DNA from: Fidelibacterota bacterium
GTDB taxonomy: Bacteria; Fidelibacterota; UBA2242
Assembly: GCA_003645845.1 (NCBI GenBank)
Contig: QNCV01000141.1
Coordinates: 1 to 6,896, forward strand
DNA length: 6,896 nucleotides
Reading direction: 5' to 3'
A program made the position numbers and the translations under genes. Positions 1 to 6,384 of the stretch are shown here, piece after piece. The notes under the pieces were generated by a model. It was not told the origin of the DNA. It saw nothing but the letters and a program-made list of their open reading frames with translations, and did not search any database. Every line of letters starts with the position of its first letter. Position 1 is the first letter of the stretch.

Positions 1-45
1 GTTATCCGAAAGAATAAAAATCGGTAACAAGATCATAGGTCTTTT

Positions 46-79
46 ACCGTCAAATTGATAAATTTGGCGGTTATTTTAT
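46..79 (+). terminator. Rho-independent terminator of an upstream gene outside the window
   Basis: Bases 46-56 (ACCGTCAAATT) pair with 61-71 (AATTTGGCGGT) across a four-base GATA loop. This gives an 11-bp stem in which 50/67 is a U-G wobble in the plus-strand RNA. The T-rich stretch TATTTTAT follows directly (72-79). The hairpin plus T-tract is the usual intrinsic-terminator layout and most likely ends a gene left of the window. It also occupies the TTG at 55, which argues against that codon as the start of the next gene. Confidence 0.6.
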
Positions 80-93
80 CAAACCAAACTAAA

Positions 94-100
94 AAAGAGG
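94..100 (+). promoter_or_regulatory. Ribosome binding site that sets the GTG start of the CpXC gene
   Basis: The purine run AAAGAGG at 94-100 ends five bases before the GTG at 106. This is good Shine-Dalgarno spacing and decides between the GTG and the farther in-frame TTG at 55, which lies inside a terminator hairpin. Confidence 0.6.
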
Positions 101-105
101 TTTCC

Positions 106-549
106 GTGTCTATTCATGAAAATCGTACAGTAAATTGCCCGAAGTGTCAACATGAGCAAAATATCACGATCTGGAGTTCCATCAACGCAGCTCTGAATCC
201 CGACGGACGGAATAAATTATTCGAAGGCGCCATCAATCATTTTAAATGCGACAAATGTCAATATGAATCGTTGATCCCCGTTCCGCTACTATATCACGAT
301 CCTGATCGTAAAATCGCCGTGCACTACTTCCCGCCGGAATCAATGAAAAAAACGGAATTTCTGAACCAATTCGATATTTATGGAAAGTTTATTGTGGCAA
401 ATGAAGTGGATTTCGATGTTCCCGAGCATCTGATGGATGTACATATTGTCTTCAATATGAATGAACTGGTCAATTATATCATTTTCCGGGAAATGCTGCT
501 TGAATTTCACCAACAAAAGCAATCCAAAACCGACCCCGGCCTGAACTAG
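106..549 (+). CDS. CpXC-domain zinc-ribbon protein, function unknown
   Basis: This is a 147-residue protein if translation starts at the GTG at 106. It has two Cys-Pro/Asp-Lys-Cys knuckles, CPKC at residues 11-14 and CDKC at 48-51, separated by a 33-residue insert. This is the arrangement of the CpXC family, whose paired CxxC motifs are expected to bind zinc. The C-terminal two thirds is a mixed hydrophobic/acidic domain with no transmembrane segment or signal peptide, so it should be cytosolic. The family has no established biochemical role; a nucleic-acid or protein-binding adaptor is only a guess. The stop is 18 bases before tex, so the two are probably co-transcribed. The start is chosen for the AAAGAGG ribosome binding site five bases upstream; an in-frame TTG at 55 would add 17 residues but lies in a terminator stem-loop. 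Family assignment is fairly sure, function is not. Confidence 0.8.
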   Translation: MSIHENRTVNCPKCQHEQNITIWSSINAALNPDGRNKLFEGAINHFKCDKCQYESLIPVPLLYHDPDRKIAVHYFPPESMKKTEFLNQFDIYGKFIVANEVDFDVPEHLMDVHIVFNMNELVNYIIFREMLLEFHQQKQSKTDPGLN

Positions 550-567
550 ATCACAAAGGATTGTTCC

Positions 568-2748
568 ATGACCGAATCACAAATGCTCGAATATGTCGCC
601 ACCCAACTCCGGCTCAGCCAATCTCAGGTCCGGAATACCATCCAACTTCTGGACGAAGACAATACTGTTCCCTTTATCGCCCGCTATCGAAAAGAGCGCA
701 CAGGCGAGCTGAACGAAGACCAAATCCGCGATATTCAACACCATTTCAATTATCTGCGGACCCTGGAAAAACGCAAAGATACAATTCTGAAGAGCATCGG
801 GGAGCAGGGTAAACTAACTCCTGAGCTAAAAGGGAAAATTGAAAATTGCACGGTACTTCAAGACCTTGAAGATATCTATTTGCCTTACAAGCCGAAAAAA
901 CGGACACGTGCTACCATTGCCCGGGAAAAGGGACTGCAGTCTCTGGCCGATTTGATTCTTGCCCAGCAGACATTTGAGGGAAAACCGGAGGATTACGCCG
1001 AAAAATTTATCAATCCCGGGAAGGAGATCGATACAAGCGAGGAAGCTCTGGCCGGTGCCGGCGATATCGTCGCTGAAAATATTGCGGACAACGCCGACAT
1101 CCGGAAAAATATCCGGGAAACGGTTTTCAAATCCGGCCTCATCATCACCACAGCCAGAGACGAATCCCGGAGCAGCGTGTATGAAATGTACTACGATTAT
1201 TCCGAGCCGGTATCCAAAATTCCCTCCCATCGCATTCTGGCAATAAACCGGGGTGAAAAGGAGAACATTCTCAAGGTCAAAATCGATTCGGACGCCGACC
1301 GTGCATTGGAAATCATTCAGAAAAAGATTATTAAAAACCGTGACTCCATTTTTACAAGTCTTCTGATTCAATCAATTGAAGACGCCTACAAGCGCTTGAT
1401 TTTTCCGGCAATCGAACGGGAAATCCGTAACACTCTGACAGAAACCGCCGAGGAACAGGCAATTCGGGTTTTTGCGACAAATCTGAAAAATCTGCTGCTT
1501 CAGGCGCCGGTGAACAATAAAGTGATCATGGGCATCGATCCGGGCTTCCGAACCGGCAGCAAAGTTGCGGTTATCGATCCCACCGGCAAATACCTGGAAG
1601 GCACGACGATCTATCCCCATCCGCCCCAGAATCAATTTTTCGAAGCCAAACAGATCCTGACCCGCATGATTGAACGTCATCATGTGGATATCATCGCCAT
1701 TGGCAACGGAACCGCCAGCCGGGAAACGGAATTTCTGGTGGCGGAGCTGATCGGCGAATTGCCGGAAGAAACATCGGTTAGTTACATCATCGTGAATGAG
1801 GCCGGCGCTTCCGTATACTCGGCATCCAAAGTTGCCCAGGAGGAATTTCCCGATCTGGATGCCAGCATGCGGGGAAATATTTCCATCGCCCGCCGATTGC
1901 TGGATCCATTGGCCGAGCTGGTCAAAATTGACCCGAAGAGCATCGGCGTCGGTCAGTATCAGCATGATGTCAATCAGAAGAAGCTGCACGAATCTCTGCA
2001 TGCCGTCGTTGAAGACTGCGTCAATCAGGTTGGTGTTAATCTGAATACGGCGTCGAAATCCTTACTGACCTATATTTCAGGTCTGACCAGCCGCACGGCC
2101 GAAAACATTGTAAAATACCGCGAAGAAAACGGCCGGTTTAACAGTCGGGAAGAGTTGAAAAAAGTCGCCGGCATCGGGATCAATTCATATGAACAGGCCG
2201 CCGGCTTTTTACGAATACCCGACGGAAATAATCCGCTGGACAATACCTCCATCCATCCGGAATCCTATGACGCCACAAATGCGCTATTAAAAAAACTCCG
2301 GATCGACGACATCAATCAGGGTGGAAAAGCAATTATATCTCAAATCAGGAAAAACAGAACTGAAATCCGGCATCTGGCGGAAGAGCTCCGGATCGGCGAA
2401 CCGACTCTGCGTGATATTCTGGAAAACCTTGAAAAACCGGGACGTGATCCCCGCGAAGATTTACCCAAACCTCTTTTTAAAAGTAATATTCTCAAAATTG
2501 AAGACCTGCGGGAAGGGATGATTTTAAAGGGAACCGTCCGCAATGTAGTGGATTTTGGTGCATTCGTCGATATTGGTGTCAAACAGGACGGTTTGGTTCA
2601 TATCAGTCAGATGGGTGACCGTTTTATCAAAGATCCCCATAAAATCCTGGCCGTCGGCGACATTATTGACGTAAAAATCATTTCCATTGATGCCGACCGC
2701 GGCCGCATCGGATTGAGCATGAAGGGAATAATCAGGGAAAAATCGTGA
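568..2748 (+). CDS. tex: Tex, S1-domain RNA-binding transcription accessory protein
   Basis: This is a 726-residue, full-length member of the Tex family (relatives of eukaryotic Spt6), cytosolic proteins that bind nucleic acid and associate with transcription. The N-terminal helical region holds the family hallmark TVPFIARYRKE (about residues 33-43). A YqgF/RNase H-like domain starts near residue 320 with MGIDPGFRTG. The signature GVGQYQHDV lies near residues 463-471. A helix-hairpin-helix region follows (about 488-560, including VGVNLNTAS and the KVAGIG turn). An S1 RNA-binding domain closes the protein (about 645-720, with GTVRNVVDFGAFVDIG and DGLVHISQM). AAAGGA at 555-560 sits seven bases before the ATG, supporting this start. 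It lies 18 bases after the CpXC gene, and its stop overlaps the next start by four bases, so it is the middle gene of a likely three-gene operon. No truncation or missing domain is seen. Confidence 0.97.
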   Translation: MTESQMLEYVATQLRLSQSQVRNTIQLLDEDNTVPFIARYRKERTGELNEDQIRDIQHHFNYLRTLEKRKDTILKSIGEQGKLTPELKGKIENCTVLQDLEDIYLPYKPKKRTRATIAREKGLQSLADLILAQQTFEGKPEDYAEKFINPGKEIDTSEEALAGAGDIVAENIADNADIRKNIRETVFKSGLIITTARDESRSSVYEMYYDYSEPVSKIPSHRILAINRGEKENILKVKIDSDADRALEIIQKKIIKNRDSIFTSLLIQSIEDAYKRLIFPAIEREIRNTLTETAEEQAIRVFATNLKNLLLQAPVNNKVIMGIDPGFRTGSKVAVIDPTGKYLEGTTIYPHPPQNQFFEAKQILTRMIERHHVDIIAIGNGTASRETEFLVAELIGELPEETSVSYIIVNEAGASVYSASKVAQEEFPDLDASMRGNISIARRLLDPLAELVKIDPKSIGVGQYQHDVNQKKLHESLHAVVEDCVNQVGVNLNTASKSLLTYISGLTSRTAENIVKYREENGRFNSREELKKVAGIGINSYEQAAGFLRIPDGNNPLDNTSIHPESYDATNALLKKLRIDDINQGGKAIISQIRKNRTEIRHLAEELRIGEPTLRDILENLEKPGRDPREDLPKPLFKSNILKIEDLREGMILKGTVRNVVDFGAFVDIGVKQDGLVHISQMGDRFIKDPHKILAVGDIIDVKIISIDADRGRIGLSMKGIIREKS

Positions 2749-3440
2749 TTGTCTTTGGCCATCAGGGTGCCCCCGGGTACGCCCCGGAAAACACATTGCT
2801 TTCATTTGAGGAGGGCGTCAGGCGCGGCGCCGACTGGCTCGAGTTGGATGTTCACCGGGTCGCCGGCGAACTGTTAGTTATCCATGACTATCGTCTGGAC
2901 CGAACCACCAACGGGAAGGGAATAATTTACCACCAACCGCCTGATTTGATCCGTTCCCTGGATGCCGGCCGGGGCGAAAAAATCCCCTTTTTATATGAGG
3001 TCTTTGATCTTGTGAACCGGCGCGCCGGTCTGAACATCGAGTTAAAGAGCAGCGGAACAGCCGAACCGGTCATGAAATTAATTGACAAATACATCCAAAA
3101 TCAAAAGTGGACCCTCTCCCAATTCAGAATATCTTCATTCAATCATCCGGAACTGAAGAAAATCCGGGAGATGAACAGCGACATTAAAATCGGCATTCTG
3201 ATGTATGGAATACCTCTGGACCTGGATCAGATAATCCATATATTGAAGCCCGATTCAATTCATATCGGCATCGAATTCATCAACCGGGAAATTGTCGAAC
3301 TAATTCATTCGAAAAATCTGAAGGTCTTCGTCTATACGGTTAATCACCCGGAGGATGTAAAATGGATGCTGGATTTACAGGTTGACGGTGTTTTTACCGA
3401 TTATCCGGACAGAGTTAAACAAGTCATGGGTAAACAATAA
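2745..3440 (+). CDS. Glycerophosphodiester phosphodiesterase (GDPD), cytosolic type
   Basis: This 231-residue TIM-barrel enzyme is expected to hydrolyse glycerophosphodiesters to glycerol-3-phosphate and an alcohol, feeding phospholipid turnover and phosphate or carbon recovery. Family motifs are in order: GHQGAPGYAPENT (residues 5-17), the metal-binding ELD (Glu33, Asp35), the catalytic HD (His47-Asp48) within IHDYRLDRTTNGKG, NIELK (Glu99, Lys101), and the C-terminal VDGVFTDYPD. The length matches short UgpQ-like cytosolic enzymes, and there is no signal peptide, unlike periplasmic GlpQ. The usual His-Arg-Gly of the first motif reads His-Gln-Gly here (CAT CAG GGT). The GTG start overlaps the tex stop by four bases (GTGA), with AGGGA at 2734-2738 six bases upstream of it; no later start would keep the first catalytic histidine. 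Translational coupling to tex is likely. Family call is firm; the exact substrate is not known. Confidence 0.93.
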   Translation: MIVFGHQGAPGYAPENTLLSFEEGVRRGADWLELDVHRVAGELLVIHDYRLDRTTNGKGIIYHQPPDLIRSLDAGRGEKIPFLYEVFDLVNRRAGLNIELKSSGTAEPVMKLIDKYIQNQKWTLSQFRISSFNHPELKKIREMNSDIKIGILMYGIPLDLDQIIHILKPDSIHIGIEFINREIVELIHSKNLKVFVYTVNHPEDVKWMLDLQVDGVFTDYPDRVKQVMGKQ

Positions 3441-3461
3441 TTCACTTTTCTGTCTTTCCGG

Positions 3462-3489
3462 TTGTGTTTTAACCTTCTGTTATTATATT
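3462..3489 (+). promoter_or_regulatory. Possible sigma-70-type promoter for the PIN-PhoH operon
   Basis: TTGTGT (3462-3467) and TATATT (3484-3489) are separated by 16 bases in the 167-base spacer between the phosphodiesterase and PIN-PhoH genes. It would give a leader of roughly 110 bases. The -35 match is partial and the region is AT-rich, so a chance match is possible. No convincing intrinsic terminator for the upstream operon is visible in this spacer, so read-through into the PIN-PhoH gene cannot be excluded. Confidence 0.35.
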
Positions 3490-3607
3490 AATATCAACGT
3501 GGATATGCTCAGAGATTTCAAAATCCTTTCGAATATTTCCCCTTTTTGGTGTCTTCTGGATTTGCGTATTTTCATTTCCACCCGTTTATGTTGAAAAGGA
3601 ATAATGA

Positions 3608-4939
3608 ATGCCTGCAAAAAAATCAAAAATATTTGTCCTGGACACCAATGTAATCCTGCATGACAGCTCCTGTATCAATCATTTTCAGGAGAATGATATC
3701 GTCATCCCGATTACGGTTCTGGAGGAACTCGACCATTTCAAAACAGGTAATCAAACCCTGAATTTTCACGCCCGGGAATTTCTCCGTCTGCTGGATGATC
3801 TCAGCGGCGATAAATTGTTTGACGGCGGTATTCCAATCGGTCCCGAGCAGGGAAAAATATCCATTAAACTGGATGTTGAAATGCATCCCGACCTGGCAAT
3901 GAATTTTTCATCGAAAATCCCGGATCACCGGATTCTTAATATTGCCTATCATCTGTCGAAAAAAATGCCTTCCCGGCAGATCATTCTGGTAACGAAAGAT
4001 GTAAATCTGCGAATGAAGGCCAAAGCCGCCGGGCTGCTGGCCGAGGACTATACCACCGACCATGTGCGGGATATTTCGACCCTCTACAAAGGCCATCGCA
4101 GAATCGATAACACTCCCGATGAAATGATGAATATGCTGTTTCAATCTCCTTTTGAAATCGATCCGGCGAAGGATTTTCCGGCGGAATTTCCGGTATCAAA
4201 CGAATACTTTATTCTTCGCAACCATCATCACTCCGCCCTGGCAACATACAATGCCTTTATCGAACGCATCATCCGTATCGACAAGAATCCGGCTTACGGC
4301 ATCGTTCCCCGGAACGCCGAGCAGACATTTGTCCTGGATGCCCTGATGAACCCTGATATAAAACTGGTCACCATCACCGGCAAAGCCGGCACAGGCAAAA
4401 CCCTTCTGGCGCTGGCGGCGGCGCTGGAAAAACGCAAGAACTATACCCAGATATTCATGGCCCGCCCGGTGGTTCCACTAAGCAACAAAGATATCGGTTT
4501 TTTGCCGGGTGACATTCAATCGAAACTGGACCCCTATATGCAACCCCTCTATGACAACCTCGGAGTCATTCGCAACCAGTTCCCCGAATCCAGCTCAAAA
4601 CACCAAAAAATCAAGGATATGCTGGACCAGCAGAAGCTGGTAATTGCGCCTTTGTCCTATATCCGCGGACGGAGTCTCGTTAAGATTTTCTTTATTGTTG
4701 ATGAAGCCCAGAACCTGACGCCCCATGAAGTTAAAACCATTATCACCCGGGCCGGCGACGGCACCAAACTGGTTTTTACCGGCGATATTTTCCAGATCGA
4801 TCATCCCTACCTGAACCTTGAATCCAACGGTCTCAGTTACCTGATCGACCGAATGCACGGGCAAAAAATCTACGCCCATATAAACCTCGAAAAAGGAGAA
4901 CGGTCCGAACTGGCCGATATTGCCAGCACTCTGTTATAA
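3608..4939 (+). CDS. PIN-PhoH fusion protein (PhoH2/YlaK-type ribonuclease-ATPase)
   Basis: This 443-residue cytosolic protein joins an N-terminal PIN ribonuclease domain to a C-terminal PhoH P-loop ATPase, the standard two-domain PhoH2 layout. In the PIN part the acidic residues expected to hold metal are visible: Asp12 in VLDTN, Glu39/Glu40 in VLEELDHFK, and Asp131 in VTKDVNLRMKA. The ATPase part has Walker A GKAGTGKT (258-265), Walker B IVDEAQN (Asp365-Glu366) and the TGD segment (391-393). Characterised mycobacterial PhoH2 proteins unwind and cleave RNA; the same activity here is inferred from the intact motifs. The ATG is chosen because AAAAGGA at 3594-3600 lies seven bases upstream; the ATG at 3604 is in another frame. 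No antitoxin-like small gene precedes it, unlike mycobacterial phoAT-phoH2. Its stop overlaps the methyltransferase start by one base. Confidence 0.95.
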   Translation: MPAKKSKIFVLDTNVILHDSSCINHFQENDIVIPITVLEELDHFKTGNQTLNFHAREFLRLLDDLSGDKLFDGGIPIGPEQGKISIKLDVEMHPDLAMNFSSKIPDHRILNIAYHLSKKMPSRQIILVTKDVNLRMKAKAAGLLAEDYTTDHVRDISTLYKGHRRIDNTPDEMMNMLFQSPFEIDPAKDFPAEFPVSNEYFILRNHHHSALATYNAFIERIIRIDKNPAYGIVPRNAEQTFVLDALMNPDIKLVTITGKAGTGKTLLALAAALEKRKNYTQIFMARPVVPLSNKDIGFLPGDIQSKLDPYMQPLYDNLGVIRNQFPESSSKHQKIKDMLDQQKLVIAPLSYIRGRSLVKIFFIVDEAQNLTPHEVKTIITRAGDGTKLVFTGDIFQIDHPYLNLESNGLSYLIDRMHGQKIYAHINLEKGERSELADIASTLL

Positions 4940-5778
4940 TGAAAAAAACATCTCTCAGCGATTTTATCAACAATTTTCAACAGCATGTTGACGCCCGTGA
5001 TATTCCCTGGAGTGATCCGGATTTCAGTCGTCGGATTCTCAAAGATCAGCTTAATCCCGATAACGATATAGCCGGCCGGCGGGCTAGCGCAATAGCTCGA
5101 TTTGTCGGTTTTATCCATCATCACTTACTTGGAGGGAAACCGACAAGGATTATGGATCTCGGATGCGGCCCCGGACTGTACTCCCACGGTTTGGCGAAGT
5201 TCGGAAACCGCTGTATCGGTATCGACATTTCTCCGGCCGCCATTGAATACGCCAGAAAGATTGCGGATAATCTGGCGCTGAATTGCACCTTCAGAAAGGA
5301 AAACTTTCAGAACACCGATCTTGGAAAAAATTTCGGGCTGGTCATGCTGACATTTGGCGATTTCAATTCCTTTTCACGTCAAATCGCCAGACAGTTGCTT
5401 GGAAAAATAGTCAACACCATCAAGACCGACGGCATGCTGCTCCTGGAGGTGTTGACGGATGAGGGCGTGATAAATATTTGCGAACGGGAACCCGGCTGGA
5501 CAATTTTACAGTCGGGAATGTTCTCCGATAAGCCTTATCTGTTTCTTGACAAATATCTCTATAACAAAAAAACCAACACCGCCGAGGCCGATTATTATGT
5601 CATCCACCCATCGGGCCAGGTGGAACATTACAGACAATCATACACCCGTTACAGCGATGATGACTATCAGCAGCTACTGTTGCAATCAGGTTTCAAGAGC
5701 GTCGAATTCTATCCCGGCTTCGGATTGGGCAGCCACGATTTCGCTGATGATCTGCAGATCATTGTCGCGCGAAAATAA
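4939..5778 (+). CDS. Class I SAM-dependent methyltransferase, substrate unknown
   Basis: This 279-residue protein has a Rossmann-type methyltransferase core. Motif I is IMDLGCGPG (Asp73 to Gly79), the SAM-ribose acidic residue follows in GIDIS (Asp96), and a motif IV-like stretch follows in LVMLTFGDFNSFS. A helical N-terminal extension of about 68 residues precedes the core. A C-terminal part rich in Tyr and Asp (including EADYYVIHPSGQVEHY) probably shapes the substrate site. There is no signal peptide or membrane segment. The best description is a Methyltransf_25/type 11-like enzyme; motifs alone do not reveal whether it acts on RNA, protein or a small molecule. The ATG shares its A with the TAA stop of the PIN-PhoH gene, and no Shine-Dalgarno is visible in the 20 bases upstream, so translation probably depends on ribosomes finishing the upstream gene. 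That linkage hints at a shared role, which is inference. Confidence 0.9.
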   Translation: MKKTSLSDFINNFQQHVDARDIPWSDPDFSRRILKDQLNPDNDIAGRRASAIARFVGFIHHHLLGGKPTRIMDLGCGPGLYSHGLAKFGNRCIGIDISPAAIEYARKIADNLALNCTFRKENFQNTDLGKNFGLVMLTFGDFNSFSRQIARQLLGKIVNTIKTDGMLLLEVLTDEGVINICEREPGWTILQSGMFSDKPYLFLDKYLYNKKTNTAEADYYVIHPSGQVEHYRQSYTRYSDDDYQQLLLQSGFKSVEFYPGFGLGSHDFADDLQIIVARK

Positions 5779-5849
5779 TTAATTTGATTGTCCTCCTAAT
5801 TTCAGGGGAACTAAGTAAGGCGGAGCCGTGAGAAGACAAAGGATTCCGG

Positions 5850-5878
5850 TTGACATATAATATTTTAATGATTAATAT
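5850..5878 (+). promoter_or_regulatory. Near-consensus sigma-70-type promoter
   Basis: A perfect TTGACA (5850-5855) is followed, after exactly 17 bases, by TAATAT (5873-5878), one of the best promoter matches in the window. The start site would be near 5885. It lies about 70 bases after the methyltransferase stop, points the same way, and has no annotated gene downstream before the terminator at 5992-6020. This suggests a separate short transcription unit. Confidence 0.6.
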
Positions 5879-5886
5879 ATGATTAA
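5868..5886 (+). repeat. 11-base-period direct repeat over the -10 region, possible operator
   Basis: ATGATTAA occurs at 5868-5875 and again at 5879-5886, separated by TAT. The copies are 11 bases apart, about one helical turn, so both face the same side of the DNA. The first overlaps the -10 hexamer and the second covers the presumed start site, where a bound protein would block transcription. The AT-rich context makes chance repeats likelier. Confidence 0.35.
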
Positions 5887-6020
5887 CAATGAATAATGGA
5901 ATACCAGGATGGATTCTATAGCAAAGCGAAAAGCTGTCTATAGTCGGTTATCCAAGTCACTCATGTATATGTTACAAATCAGTCAAATTCAAAAAAGCCC
6001 GACCGTAAATCGGGCTTTTT
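5885..6020 (+). ncRNA. Candidate small RNA or micro-gene transcript of about 135 bases
   Basis: The unit is bounded by a near-consensus promoter and a strong terminator. Its 5' half can fold by pairing GGAT (5907-5910) with ATCC (5950-5953), CTATAG (5916-5921) with CTATAG (5938-5943), and AGC (5925-5927) with GCT (5933-5935) around a GAAAA loop. It does not match any RNA family I recognise. A 38-codon frame starts at ATG 5909 and ends with TGA at 6023-6025. It would encode a basic peptide beginning MDSIAKRKAVYSRLSKSL, but has only a weak ribosome site (GGA at 5898-5900) and runs through the terminator stem, so a non-coding transcript is favoured. The start and function are inferred. Confidence 0.35.
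5992..6020 (+). terminator. Strong intrinsic terminator, likely bidirectional
   Basis: AGCCCGA (5996-6002) pairs with TCGGGCT (6010-6016) across a seven-base loop. The stem is flanked by an A-run on the left and TTTTT (6016-6020) on the right, so the A and T runs extend it. On the plus strand it ends the short unit from 5850 and any read-through from the PIN-PhoH/methyltransferase operon. On the minus strand the A-run becomes a T-run, so it can also stop transcription arriving from the right-hand gene. Confidence 0.85.
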
Positions 6021-6144
6021 ACTGATTTATCTACCGGCCAGTCACTCCGGATATTTCCCAAAATCGAACATTATTTTTCCAATTCGCTATACAGAAGAGA
6101 TTTTTATTTTGGAAATAAATAAAAATATACTTAATTACTGTTTG

Positions 6145-6239
6145 TGAGATTGGCGGGTAGAGAACTTTATCCTCAATATTGTTTGGTGGGGGTCTAATAA
6201 ATCGAGATTTCACCCAACTGTCTGCCCGCCGGTTTCTCA
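6145..6239. repeat. Imperfect inverted repeat able to form a roughly 95-base branched hairpin
   Basis: TGAGA (6145-6149) pairs with TCTCA (6235-6239), and GGCGGGTAGA (6152-6161) pairs with TCTGCCCGCC (6221-6230) with one U-G wobble in plus-strand RNA. Inside, GTTTGGTG (6181-6188) pairs with CACCCAAC (6211-6218) with one mismatch. The GC-rich arms stand out in an AT-rich spacer. It could be a structured RNA, a small non-autonomous repeat element, or a remnant; the sequence alone does not decide. Confidence 0.5.
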
Positions 6240-6270
6240 TTTTGAAAAATCGGTGAAAAATTTCGGTGTA

Positions 6271-6303
6271 AACCTTGCGAAGTTTCGAAACTTTCGCGAG
6301 GTT
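6271..6303. terminator. Long palindromic hairpin, possible terminator of the minus-strand gene
   Basis: AACCTTGCGAAGTTTC (6271-6286) is almost an exact reverse complement of GAAACTTTCGCGAGGTT (6287-6303), with one mismatch and one bulged base around the centre GTTTCGAAAC. It lies about 80 bases beyond the stop of the minus-strand gene. On that strand a T-run occurs only about ten bases after the stem, and on the plus strand the T-run is short, so termination is plausible but not textbook. An extragenic palindrome is the alternative. Confidence 0.45.
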
Positions 6304-6384
6304 TTCTATTCGGTATATTCTGCCGTTAATTCAATGGAGACGGTCTGCTTTTCAACTAACAAATCACGAATCACGGTAAAATGG

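Larger units (their letters stand above)
5779..6384. other. 606-base AT-rich region between convergent genes, with several structured elements
   Basis: No credible long protein gene is seen here. From left to right it holds a small unstable hairpin (about 5793-5808), a near-consensus promoter (5850-5878), a presumed short transcript ending at an intrinsic terminator (5992-6020), a long imperfect inverted repeat (6145-6239), a short near-duplication of AAAAAT-CGGTG (about 6245-6269), and a palindromic hairpin (6271-6303). Reading frames in the region lack ribosome binding sites and recognisable protein composition. Confidence 0.7.

Noticed and set aside
55..105. TTG-initiated N-terminal extension of the CpXC protein
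   Set aside because: It lies in a terminator hairpin with no ribosome site, while the GTG at 106 has a good one.
1372..2001. 209-codon open frame antisense to tex
   Set aside because: It is fully inside a well-conserved gene on the other strand, lacks a recognisable domain, and is best explained by codon bias of tex. The same applies to the 181-codon antisense frame at 826-1371.
3382..3594. 70-codon plus-strand frame from the end of the phosphodiesterase gene into the spacer
   Set aside because: It overlaps a real gene in another frame, has no ribosome site, and its sequence is low-information spacer translation.
3604..3606. Alternative ATG four bases before the PIN-PhoH start
   Set aside because: It is out of frame with the PIN domain; the ATG at 3608 has better ribosome-site spacing and leads into VLDTN.
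3608..4939. Toxin-antitoxin system of the mycobacterial phoAT-phoH2 type
   Set aside because: The PIN-PhoH architecture is the same, but no small antitoxin gene overlaps or precedes the gene; the 167-base spacer has no credible small frame with a ribosome site.
5791..5810. Small hairpin just after the methyltransferase gene as its terminator
   Set aside because: The stem is only about five base pairs with a wobble, and no T-tract follows; the terminator at 5992-6020 is far better.
6031..6240. 69-codon minus-strand frame in the intergenic region
   Set aside because: Its start falls in the arm of the inverted repeat, there is no ribosome site, and the composition reflects AT-rich non-coding DNA.
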